From an uncultured Erysipelotrichaceae bacterium (GTDB taxonomy: Bacteria; Bacillota_I; Bacilli_A; RF39; UBA660), in the NCBI GenBank assembly GCA_902766815.1, contig CACXEZ010000020.1, forward strand, positions 1 through 7,103: DNA of 7,103 nt. The letters run 5' to 3'. Every line of letters begins with the position of its first letter. The first letter of the stretch is position 1. The position numbers and the translations under genes were made by a program. This document shows, in pieces, positions 1 through 6,656 of this stretch. The notes under the pieces were generated by a model, which saw nothing but the letters and a program-made list of their open reading frames with translations, searched no databases and was not told the origin of the DNA.

Positions 1-310
1 TATTCTTTCCATACGTAGATTTAGCAAAAGCAGTCTTTAAGTAACTAGGATCATCTAAAACTACATCAGCAACATAAATATTTGTATCATCTTCACGATA
101 AGTGGTAATAGTAATTTGAATATGTTCATCTTGATAACTAGTATCATTGACAATAACTTTTCCCTTATCATTAGAATTCGCCGTCGTATCTTGATGACTT
201 TGAACTGTTGTATACGCCTCACTAATAACAAATGTATCTAATAACACATAAATAGTAAAAGATATTAAAATAATACCATAAACATATTTACAAATCTTCG
301 TTATAATCAC
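1..310 (-). CDS. Phosphodiester glycosidase-like membrane-anchored protein, N-terminal part (cut by window edge)
   Basis: Only the first 103 codons are inside the window; the gene continues to the left. A single hydrophobic segment near residues 9-30 (KICKYVYGIILISF and on) looks like an uncleaved signal anchor, so the rest should lie outside the membrane. A Thr/Asn/Asp-rich linker follows. Residues 58-103 then carry the pattern YQDEHIQITITTYREDD, NIYVADV and YLKTAFAKSTYGKN. I recognise this as the start of the domain found in phosphodiester glycosidase (NAGPA-like, 'exopolysaccharide biosynthesis') proteins; the catalytic part is not visible. The start is GTG at 310-308, inside a GTGA overlap with the stop of the glycosyltransferase gene, so translation is probably coupled. 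The GGAG at 313-316 is only two bases from GTG; an ATT at 307-305 would be better spaced but is a rare start. It is the fifth gene of the operon. Family call fairly sure, substrate unknown. Confidence 0.75.
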   Translation of the reverse strand, partial: MIITKICKYVYGIILISFTIYVLLDTFVISEAYTTVQSHQDTTANSNDKGKVIVNDTSYQDEHIQITITTYREDDTNIYVADVVLDDPSYLKTAFAKSTYGKN

Positions 311-1332
311 TTCTCCTTTTCATATTGAAAAATAAATTTTCTTTGAACAAACCAACTAATAACAAACAATAATACCTCAATCAATATTTTAGCAACAAAT
401 TGATTCATTAATAGTTTCTGAATAAAAAAATTTAAGAAAACAGTATTAATAAACAGAATAAATAAAGCTAACCCAAAATAAGAAATGGCCGAATAATAAA
501 TAGACCTCTTACTATGAAACACAAAATTTCTATTAATAATATAATTAAAAGAAGCTGAAATAATTCTAGCCAAAACATTAGATAAAGTAATATTTTTAAA
601 ACAAACAATAAAGATAGTAAAGAAAAGATAATCTATTAAAAAACTAAAAATAGAAGAAAGAGAAAACTTAATAATCTCTCTATAGATTAAATAGGAATCT
701 CTAACAGTACGGAAATGAGTACTCTTATTATTTTCAATATAAATAGTTTCAATAGGAATTTCAGAAATGGGAACATGTTCACGAGCACACCAAAGTAAAA
801 CATTCATCTCGTATTCAAAACGTTCCCCATCAATACCAAGAAAAAAATCCATTAATTGATAAGAAAAGGCTCTAAGTCCTGTCTGGGTATCATAAACATC
901 AAGACCAGTTGTAATCTTATAAATAAATCTCGTAATAGCATTTCCTATTTTACTTCTAAGAGGAGTATTCTTTCCTCTCAAACGCATACCTATAACAAGA
1001 GTATCAAGATGCTTTTCAACATAACTTCCCAATCTTCGAACATCCCGAATCGTATGTTGCCCATCTGAATCCATAGTAATAACAATATAATTATCTCTAT
1101 ATTTTTTCTTGATCCATTGATATCCCTCTTTTAAAGCATGCCCCTTTCCCTGATTAACAGGATAAGATATCAAAGAAGCATATTCTTCTACTTTATGAAA
1201 TACTTGTTGATACCCATATCCACTTCCATCATCAACTACAACAATATCAAAATCACATTTATCAATATTTTTAACTAACTCAATTAATTTTTCATTAGGC
1301 TCATAAGCAGGAATTAAAATAATCTTTTTCAC
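307..1332 (-). CDS. Family 2 glycosyltransferase fused to a GtrA-like membrane domain
   Basis: This 341-residue protein has two domains. Residues 1-215 are a GT-A glycosyltransferase of the dolichol-phosphate-mannose-synthase-like group: VVDDGS at 32-37, GKGHALKEG at 62-70, the metal-binding DSDGQH at 88-93, DTQTGLRAF at 148-156 and GERFEYEMN at 169-177. Residues 222-336 are a four-helix GtrA-like domain with the typical SFNYIINRNFVF stretch at 261-272. By family, such proteins transfer a nucleotide-activated sugar to a polyprenyl phosphate on the cytoplasmic face, and the GtrA part is thought to help flip the lipid-linked sugar. Which sugar is used cannot be read here. The start is GTG at 1332-1330, preceded by AAGGTGAG at 1338-1345. 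It lies 47 bases after the beta-helix gene with no terminator visible between them, and its stop overlaps the next gene by four bases. It probably supplies sugar for an envelope polymer handled by this operon. Confidence 0.93.
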   Translation of the reverse strand: MKKIILIPAYEPNEKLIELVKNIDKCDFDIVVVDDGSGYGYQQVFHKVEEYASLISYPVNQGKGHALKEGYQWIKKKYRDNYIVITMDSDGQHTIRDVRRLGSYVEKHLDTLVIGMRLRGKNTPLRSKIGNAITRFIYKITTGLDVYDTQTGLRAFSYQLMDFFLGIDGERFEYEMNVLLWCAREHVPISEIPIETIYIENNKSTHFRTVRDSYLIYREIIKFSLSSIFSFLIDYLFFTIFIVCFKNITLSNVLARIISASFNYIINRNFVFHSKRSIYYSAISYFGLALFILFINTVFLNFFIQKLLMNQFVAKILIEVLLFVISWFVQRKFIFQYEKEK

Positions 1333-1380
1333 AAATACTCACCTTCTTACCATAACTTATCACAACATAGCTATATGATA

Positions 1381-3063
1381 TTATCTTCTACCACCCCTAG
1401 GATTGCCACCCATACCATTTCTACTACCAGTTCCCAAAGTAGAAATAGTATTAGTTAAGGTAAATTCTTGATATACTTCTCCATTAATTTTTACCTGATA
1501 ACTATCTCCTACTTTTAAACTAGGACTAGATACTAAGATACAACTAAATTGTTTACTAGAAGTATAAGTAATATCATTTCCTATTGTCACAGTGGTTCCT
1601 GCACTTTGACTATTAGTAAAATAAATTAATATCGCTCCTTGTGCACTAGAAGTTAAATTCTGCATCATTCCAGAAGAGCCTGCTGCAATTAAAGTTCCCC
1701 CTGTTAGATCAAAAGCTCCATCATAATCTAACGCTCCATCCCCATCACTAGTAGGACCATCTACAATAACATTCCCTCCCGTCATAGAAATATAGCCATT
1801 AGAATCAAGTCCATCACCAGTAGCATTAACATAAACATTTCCCCCATTAATCGTAAGTTTCAAATTACTATCTGCTGTGCTTGCATAAGTATTACTACCA
1901 GGCCTATTTTCAGCACTAGAATCATTTCCACCACCAATATTAATACCATCGTCACTTGCAACTACTGAAATATCTCCATCATTAATAGTAATAACATTAG
2001 CCTCAATTCCCTCATAACTTTGTTTAATATCAATAGTTCCCTGATTAATCGTAATAGTAGAATCGGCATGAATACCATCATCACCAGAAGAAATAGTATA
2101 AGAACCACCATTAATTTCAATAACACTATTAGAATGAATAGTATCATCAGAAGTACTAGCATCTAAAATAATATCATGAATTAAAATACTACCATTCGCT
2201 TTAAGTCCTTTAGCAGATGCCGTATCAGTACTCTTTGAATTACCACCCCAATTCCCCCAATTATTACTAGTACTAGTAACTTGAGCACCACCACCAGTAA
2301 CAAGATGAAATGTACCAGTATCAATCTGAATACTATTCTTAGCCTCTACCGCATCATTAACAGAAGTAATAGTAAAATTACCACCCTGAATCAATATATT
2401 CCCTTTAGTAGTATCAGTTTCATTAGAAGTCTTAATACCATCTCCTGAAGCATCTATCTGAAAAGTTCCATCAAGAATAGTAACCGAATCCTTTCCTCGA
2501 ATACCATCGTCAGCACTCTTAATAATATAAGTACCACTCTTAATAACCAAATCATCCTTAGAAACAATACCATCCTGATAATTAGCATTCACATTAAGAG
2601 TGCCACTACCAAATAAAATTAAATCATCTTTACTATAAATAGCTCCATTAACTTCATCATCAAAATTAGTATACTCTCCTCCATCAGTAAGAGTACTTTC
2701 GCCAACAAGTTCAATATATAACATCTTAGCATCATCTACATAAATACAAGGCCCATTTTCATTAGTAATCAGAACATTATCTAAAATAATCTTAACCTTA
2801 TCACTAGTATTAATAGAAACATATCCTTTTAATGTACCAGTAAAGTGATACACACCACCCTTAGATACAGTATATAACTCATCAACCTTATCCAAATCAA
2901 CAGCTAATTCCTCATAATCATTAAAGTCATCATCATACTTCTCCTCATCATAAGTAATAGAATTCACATTGGCATCCAAATTTTTCTTATGAAAAAAGAA
3001 AAGAACACCACAAGTAATTATTAAACAGATAAAAATAACGATAAAGATATATCTTTTATTCAT
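1381..3063 (-). CDS. Membrane-anchored carbohydrate-binding beta-helix protein (Cthe_2159 / DUF4353 type)
   Basis: This 560-residue protein starts with a hydrophobic segment at residues 5-24 after MNKR, followed by HKK. This looks like a signal anchor or signal peptide, with no convincing lipobox. An acidic linker (about 36-62) leads into a long region of short beta-strand repeats at 66-470. D-D/G-G-I/L turns recur at residues 163, 185, 207, 306, 328, 350 (degenerate, EGI), 371 and 416, mostly 22 residues apart, as expected for rungs of a parallel beta-helix. Family knowledge: the founding Clostridium thermocellum protein is a calcium-containing beta-helix that binds cellulose and pectin-like polysaccharide. 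A C-terminal beta domain at 474-540 precedes a Gly/Arg-rich cationic tail at 549-560. The ATG follows the TAG of the DUF4956 gene directly, and AGAGGAG at 3073-3079 is well placed. It should act outside the membrane, as a binding or scaffold protein. Its ligand in this organism is unknown; no catalytic residues are apparent. Confidence 0.88.
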   Translation of the reverse strand: MNKRYIFIVIFICLIITCGVLFFFHKKNLDANVNSITYDEEKYDDDFNDYEELAVDLDKVDELYTVSKGGVYHFTGTLKGYVSINTSDKVKIILDNVLITNENGPCIYVDDAKMLYIELVGESTLTDGGEYTNFDDEVNGAIYSKDDLILFGSGTLNVNANYQDGIVSKDDLVIKSGTYIIKSADDGIRGKDSVTILDGTFQIDASGDGIKTSNETDTTKGNILIQGGNFTITSVNDAVEAKNSIQIDTGTFHLVTGGGAQVTSTSNNWGNWGGNSKSTDTASAKGLKANGSILIHDIILDASTSDDTIHSNSVIEINGGSYTISSGDDGIHADSTITINQGTIDIKQSYEGIEANVITINDGDISVVASDDGINIGGGNDSSAENRPGSNTYASTADSNLKLTINGGNVYVNATGDGLDSNGYISMTGGNVIVDGPTSDGDGALDYDGAFDLTGGTLIAAGSSGMMQNLTSSAQGAILIYFTNSQSAGTTVTIGNDITYTSSKQFSCILVSSPSLKVGDSYQVKINGEVYQEFTLTNTISTLGTGSRNGMGGNPRGGRR

Positions 3064-3735
3064 CTATAACAACTCCTCTGTACGAGCCTTATGAATACAA
3101 ATTTTTAAATTACCATTCTTTACTCTTAACTCATTAACAAAATCCTGCTCTCGAATACTCTTCTTCAAAAGAATATCATACTTTAATTCATATAAACTAC
3201 CTAAATTAGTTGTTTTAATGCTAGTCAATTCATATCTAGTTAAATACTTATCTAAAACCTCATCAAAAATTTTATCATAATCCAAATCTTCTGGTACAGT
3301 AATATCTAATACTTTATATTCATACTGATTCTCTCCAAATTTAGTATAGTAGAAAAGAAGTAATAATAAAGCAACCACTACAGTAACAATTCCTGCAAAA
3401 ACAATTTGCCCCATACCAACAGCAATACCAATTGCCATAGCCCAAAAAACACTAACAATCTCTTTTGAAGTTCCAGGAATACTCCTAAATCTAATTAAAC
3501 TAAATGCTCCAGCAATAGCAACACCAGTTCCCAAATTACCATTCACCATAATCATGACAATACTAACAAGTAGCGGTAGCACAGCTAAAGTTACAACATA
3601 ATTCTTAGTATACTTGCTCGTTTTCATATGAACGAACGCTATCATAATTCCTAAAATAACTGCAGATAACACACAAAGGGAAATACTTGTTAAAGTAAGT
3701 CCACTACTATTAATAACACTATGAAACATAATCAT
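3064..3735 (-). CDS. DUF4956 family membrane protein
   Basis: I recognise a DUF4956 protein of 223 residues from the chosen start. Hydrophobic segments lie at about residues 13-37, 46-65, 68-82 and 97-131, and the family hallmark IAGAFSLIRFRSIPGTSKEI sits between the third and fourth. A soluble C-terminal domain (about 136-223), probably cytoplasmic, follows. No biochemical activity is established for the family that I know of. It is commonly encoded next to VTC-domain polymerases, as here. Its 5' end overlaps the VTC gene by 17 bases and its stop abuts the beta-helix start, so translation is probably coupled. I choose ATG at 3735 because it is five bases from AAGGAG (3741-3746). GTG at 3738 would add one residue but is only two bases from it; ATG at 3729 is possible. 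My inference is a membrane platform or conduit for the polymerase. Confidence 0.9.
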   Translation of the reverse strand: MIMFHSVINSSGLTLTSISLCVLSAVILGIMIAFVHMKTSKYTKNYVVTLAVLPLLVSIVMIMVNGNLGTGVAIAGAFSLIRFRSIPGTSKEIVSVFWAMAIGIAVGMGQIVFAGIVTVVVALLLLLFYYTKFGENQYEYKVLDITVPEDLDYDKIFDEVLDKYLTRYELTSIKTTNLGSLYELKYDILLKKSIREQDFVNELRVKNGNLKICIHKARTEELL

Positions 3736-4417
3736 CACATCTCCTTATTTGTTCATAAACTTTTCCTACTTTAGAATAAGAAATAGGATAAATTTTCAAT
3801 TGCAATAACATATCACTTAACCAGATAGGTAATGCCCTTAAAGTCTTAATTTCCATAATATATCCACTTTCAAACAACATTTTATCACTATCATCTTCTA
3901 AAAGTTGAAGATAATTTGTATTATAGTGAATATTGTGATCAAATGTAATACGAAAGGTATCATCATTTACTAAATGATATGCCACTCTATCATATAAAAT
4001 CCTAATCTTTGGTTTTAAATGATAACTCTTAAAACAATAATCAATCTCTTTAGTAATTTGTTTATCATGATGTGGAACTAATCCCTTCTCAATATAATTT
4101 AATGCTTCTGCATAAGTTAATTCTATCCTTCTCTTATTACTAACATCTTGAAATTTCTTTTTAATTTCTAAAAACACTAACGTGTCTGAATTAGGTTTTT
4201 CATAACTCCTTAATCGAACCTTCTCCTTATAAATTGGTTTATTGATAGAACGATTAATAAGTTCATACTCATCATTATCAAAATAAAGATTATAAATAGT
4301 TTCTTTAAAATAAATATCCTCTTCTATCTTATCCTGTATCTGTTTGAACAATTGACAGTACTGATAATCTGTCAAAAAATATTTCTGTTCTGTTCTATCA
4401 ATAATACTAACTGTCAT
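3719..4417 (-). CDS. VTC-domain protein, polyphosphate-polymerase-like
   Basis: The 232-residue protein is a stand-alone VTC domain of the triphosphate tunnel metalloenzyme fold, without the SPX or membrane parts of the yeast polyphosphate polymerase Vtc4. Visible tunnel motifs are RTEQKYFL (8-15), IYNLYFDN (41-48), KEKVRLRSY (64-72), FLEIKKKF (82-89), KRR (95-97), RITFD (156-160), MEIK (188-191) and the C-terminal YSKVGK (214-219). The Arg/Lys and Glu residues expected to bind the phosphate chain and metal appear kept, so it is probably active. By family it would polymerise phosphate from a nucleoside triphosphate in the cytoplasm; a different polymer or a triphosphatase role cannot be excluded. 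The start is ATG at 4417 with AAGGAGG at 4424-4430 and seven-base spacing or slightly less. It opens the five-gene operon, and its 3' end overlaps the DUF4956 gene. A decayed second copy of its 3' half lies just upstream. Confidence 0.9.
   Translation of the reverse strand: MTVSIIDRTEQKYFLTDYQYCQLFKQIQDKIEEDIYFKETIYNLYFDNDEYELINRSINKPIYKEKVRLRSYEKPNSDTLVFLEIKKKFQDVSNKRRIELTYAEALNYIEKGLVPHHDKQITKEIDYCFKSYHLKPKIRILYDRVAYHLVNDDTFRITFDHNIHYNTNYLQLLEDDSDKMLFESGYIMEIKTLRALPIWLSDMLLQLKIYPISYSKVGKVYEQIRRCDDYVS
3736..3746 (-). promoter_or_regulatory. Shine-Dalgarno plus nested starts deciding the DUF4956 start
   Basis: Read on the minus strand, AAGGAG (3746-3741) is followed directly by ATGTGATG. This contains an out-of-frame ATG-TGA start-stop, an in-frame GTG at 3738 and the in-frame ATG at 3735. 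Only the last has normal spacing (five bases), so it is the preferred start. The site lies inside the last codons of the VTC gene. Confidence 0.6.
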
Positions 4418-4442
4418 TAGATCCCTCCTTCCAATCCATATG

Positions 4443-4467
4443 ATTGATATAATAAATATATATCAAT
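4443..4467. repeat. 9-bp inverted repeat in the leader of the VTC operon
   Basis: The arms ATTGATATA (4443-4451) and TATATCAAT (4459-4467) are perfectly complementary and are separated by seven bases. The repeat sits between the candidate -10 box (4475-4480) and the ribosome binding site (4424-4430) of the VTC gene. This is where a repressor operator or a 5'-leader hairpin would be expected. The arms are AT-only except for one G:C pair each, so an RNA hairpin would be weak and chance is possible in such AT-rich DNA. Confidence 0.45.
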
Positions 4468-4474
4468 TAAATGC

Positions 4475-4480
4475 ATTATA
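4475..4480 (-). promoter_or_regulatory. Candidate -10 box for the VTC operon
   Basis: On the minus strand there is a perfect TATAAT about 58 bases upstream of the VTC start codon. No good TTGACA-like -35 box is seen at 16-18 bases, so it may be weak or need an activator. A transcript from here would begin close to the inverted repeat at 4443-4467. Hits to TATAAT are common in DNA this AT-rich. Confidence 0.35.
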
Positions 4481-4525
4481 AAGCTATTTTATTAAATGAA
4501 TATTAAAAAAATTTAATTTCCAAAA

Positions 4526-4811
4526 AATTTTCTCTAATAGTTTTATGAATTGTTAGAATCCAGTTTTGTAAGTTTCTATCCTCTATAGAATTATTTCCAT
4601 CTACCTTTGATACTAATGCTTTCAAGATCTATAATACGTCCACTTTCAAATAATATTTGATCATCATGACCAATTTGTTAATCCGAAATTTTTATTACCT
4701 ATTCCATAGTAAACAATAGAATAATGATATCTTTCCTTTTTATGTTTTTCCTAGTAACATGACAAATCAATTGTTCTTCCTCATTCTTTACTTTATAAAC
4801 AAAAAGTTCAA
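4526..4811 (-). pseudogene. Degenerate copy of the 3' half of the VTC-domain gene
   Basis: No open gene exists here, but three blocks read on the minus strand match the intact VTC protein next door. Bases 4671-4597 translate as GHDDQILFESGRIIDLESIS and on, ending in RW, matching DSDKMLFESGYIMEIKTLRA and on to IW (residues 176-199). The core LFESG codons are nearly identical in DNA. After a four-base loss that shifts the frame, 4591-4526 read IL*RIETYKTGF*QFIKLLE, aligning without gaps to MLLQLKIYPISYSKVGKVYE (203-222), with two stop codons inside. Upstream, about 4790-4735, NEEEQLICHVT and then NIKRK resemble HHDKQITKEID and then HLKPK (116-137), with short deletions. The N-terminal half is absent. 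I interpret this as the ruin of a tandem or replaced VTC paralogue, beginning right after the gpmI stop. The first two blocks are convincing, the third is tentative. Confidence 0.75.
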
Positions 4812-6323
4812 CTACTGCACTAAAGAATCCCCATCGATTTCTACAGGTATAGGAACTTTCAACAAATCGAGAAGTGTAGGAGCAATATCTGCAAGTTTCC
4901 CATCATTCTTAAGATGAAGCCCTTCTTTTGTAACGATAAAAGGAACCTTACTAGTAGTATGTGTAGTACAAGGAGTACCATCTTCATATTCCATAATATC
5001 ACAATTTCCATGATCAGCTGTCACAATCAAAGTACCATCAATCTCTTCTACTTTATCATAAATTCTCTTTAAGCATTGGTCTAAAAATTCCACAGCTTTA
5101 ATAGCAGCATCATATACACCCGTATGCCCCACCATATCTCCATTAGCATAATTTAATATAACCAAATCTAAATAATCTTTCTCTAATTCTGAAATCAATT
5201 TATCTGTAACTTCTTCTGCACTCATTTCTGGTTTCAAATCGTAAGTAGCAACCTTAGGAGAATGAACTAAAATTCTTTTAGAATTATTAAGTTCTAATTC
5301 TTTTCCTCCATCAAAAAAATAAGTAACATGAGCATATTTTTCAGTTTCAGCAATCCGTAACTGAGATAAACCTAAAGTATCTAAATATTCACCCAAAGTA
5401 TTAGTTAAAACTTGATGATCAAAAGCGTGTTCCCCTATAACAGTATCTGTAATTGGCATCATACTTACTAATTTAATATTATGAAATTCTAAAGTTTCCA
5501 TAGGAGATGCCGAAGGATTCGTAATAGCAGTACACATCTCCCTCAATCTATCTGGCCTATAATTAAATACAATAATACCATCATTATCACTTAATTTACC
5601 ATCAGTCTGTTGAATAACACTAGGAATAATAAATTCATCTGTAATATTCTTACCATAGGAATCTAAAAATACTTCGGTAGCCGTATCATAATAAGGTCCT
5701 TTTCCATAACAAATAGCATCATAAGCTAATTTTAATCTATCATAATTATTATCTCTATCCATAGCATAATAACGTCCAGAAATAGTAGAAATCGTCCCTA
5801 TATTAACATCTTCAAGCTTCTTAATAAGAGTTTCTGTAAAATGAATTCCACTATGAACATCTGTATCTCTTCCATCCGTAAAAAGATGTAAATATACCCT
5901 ATCAACATTCTCATTTCTACACATATCAATAAGCGCTAACAGATGTTCAATTCTAGAATGAATTCCTCCATCACTAATAAGTCCCATAATATGTAACTTT
6001 GAATAATTCTTTTTAGTATGTTCCATCACTTTCAAAATACTTTCATTATGAAAAAATTCCTTTGATTGAATAGAACGATTAATTAATTCTTGTGGCTGAT
6101 ATACCACTCTTCCAGCCCCAATATTCATATGTCCCACTTCGCTATTTCCCATCTGACCCTCCGGAAGTCCAACCTGAGTTCCTGATGCTTCCAGTAAAGT
6201 ATGCGGATACTTACTCATCAAATAATCAAACGTAGGCTTTTTAGCATTTAAAAAAGCATTTCCACGAGTTTCTTTTCTAATACCACATCCATCTAAAATA
6301 CATAAAATAACTGTCTTCTTCAT
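4812..6323 (-). CDS. gpmI: 2,3-bisphosphoglycerate-independent phosphoglycerate mutase
   Basis: This cytoplasmic glycolytic enzyme interconverts 3- and 2-phosphoglycerate using two manganese ions and a phosphoserine intermediate. With ATG at 6323 it has 503 residues, the usual family length. Visible motifs are the metal ligand in ILDGCG (Asp11), the catalytic serine in GNSEVGH (Ser61), TDGRD near 149-153, SGRYYAMDRD near 182-191, RPDR near 256-259, EKYAHVTYFFDGG near 328-340, NYANGDMVGHTG near 391-402, TADHGN near 435-440 and HTTSKVP near 455-461. All are intact, so it should be active. ATG at 6323 lies seven bases from AGAGGAGG; GTG at 6326 would add one residue but is close to the site. The glycolytic genes that often accompany it (pgk, tpiA, eno) are not visible on either side. 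A tnpB remnant lies immediately upstream, and it probably has its own promoter. No terminator hairpin is evident after its stop. Confidence 0.97.
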   Translation of the reverse strand: MKKTVILCILDGCGIRKETRGNAFLNAKKPTFDYLMSKYPHTLLEASGTQVGLPEGQMGNSEVGHMNIGAGRVVYQPQELINRSIQSKEFFHNESILKVMEHTKKNYSKLHIMGLISDGGIHSRIEHLLALIDMCRNENVDRVYLHLFTDGRDTDVHSGIHFTETLIKKLEDVNIGTISTISGRYYAMDRDNNYDRLKLAYDAICYGKGPYYDTATEVFLDSYGKNITDEFIIPSVIQQTDGKLSDNDGIIVFNYRPDRLREMCTAITNPSASPMETLEFHNIKLVSMMPITDTVIGEHAFDHQVLTNTLGEYLDTLGLSQLRIAETEKYAHVTYFFDGGKELELNNSKRILVHSPKVATYDLKPEMSAEEVTDKLISELEKDYLDLVILNYANGDMVGHTGVYDAAIKAVEFLDQCLKRIYDKVEEIDGTLIVTADHGNCDIMEYEDGTPCTTHTTSKVPFIVTKEGLHLKNDGKLADIAPTLLDLLKVPIPVEIDGDSLVQ

Positions 6324-6338
6324 CACATTTCCTCCTCT
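6324..6338 (-). promoter_or_regulatory. Shine-Dalgarno and nested starts of gpmI
   Basis: On the minus strand, AGAGGAGG is followed by AAATGTGATG. The string holds an out-of-frame ATG-TGA start-stop, an in-frame GTG (6326) and the in-frame ATG (6323). Spacing favours the final ATG. The same ATGTGATG string precedes the DUF4956 gene. Confidence 0.6.
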
Positions 6339-6342
6339 ATTT

Positions 6343-6656
6343 TTATACCATTATAGAGCAAAAGCAGAATAAAATTTGCATCCTCCTTGCCTTCACCCAT
6401 TTTAACTTAGATATCTTTATGTTATGTTCATTTAAAGGTACTTCTATATTGCAATACTTCTCATTTTTATATCCATCATAAACAGTAGAATTATTATAAG
6501 TATTTCTACTAAATTTACTTTTAAATTTTGAATAACCATTATCTTTTAGCATAGATAAATAATAATTATAAATAAATCTTGAACAGCCCAAACTTTTATT
6601 AATTAATGATTTTTGTGGAGCATTTGGATATATCTAAACATAAAAGCTTTATGCAT
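6343..6656 (-). pseudogene. tnpB: IS200/IS605-family tnpB remnant, 5' part only, frameshifted
   Basis: From an ATG at 6656, with AAGGGG nine bases ahead, the minus strand reads MHKAFMFR and soon stops. Losing one A near 6633-6635 explains this. In the shifted frame the protein continues IYPNAPQKSLINKSLGCSRFIYNYYLSMLKDNG (given here as one run of family-typical residues: IYPNAP, INKSLGCSRFIYN, YYLSMLK), then KFKSKFSRNTYNNS and ISKLKWVKAR. These are characteristic of the N-terminal wedge and helical part of TnpB, the RNA-guided nuclease of IS200/IS605 elements. After KWVKAR, near 6400, similarity ends, and a short unrelated tail runs to a stop at 6343. Only about 100 of the usual 350-400 residues remain. 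The RuvC and zinc-finger parts are missing, and no tnpA is seen. The longest open stretch, 6343-6591, would start at TTG and is not a functional gene. Confidence 0.8.
6350..6355 (-). promoter_or_regulatory. Candidate -10 box for gpmI
   Basis: A perfect TATAAT on the minus strand ends 26 bases before the gpmI ATG, which would give a short leader containing the ribosome binding site. No consensus -35 box is seen at 17 bases. It falls in the last codons of the tnpB remnant, past the point where that reading frame stops resembling TnpB, so it could be the native gpmI promoter region. Confidence 0.35.

Noticed and set aside
856..1068. Plus-strand 70-codon open frame
   Set aside because: It lies wholly inside the glycosyltransferase domain on the other strand, over its conserved DSDGQH and DTQTG region, and resembles no protein I know.
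1333..1380. Terminator or promoter in the gap between the beta-helix and glycosyltransferase genes
   Set aside because: No stable stem with a T run, and no convincing -35/-10 pair; the gap holds just the ribosome binding site of the next gene.
1962..2162. Minus-strand 66-codon open frame, almost all Leu, Ile, Met and Val
   Set aside because: A frame-shifted reading of the repetitive beta-helix gene; the hydrophobic run is produced by repeated Ile/Asp/Gly codons read out of frame.
3004..3063. Possible lipoprotein signal in the beta-helix protein (Cys18 in LIITCG)
   Set aside because: Thr precedes the Cys where Gly, Ala or Ser is expected, and the hydrophobic stretch continues past it, so a signal anchor fits better.
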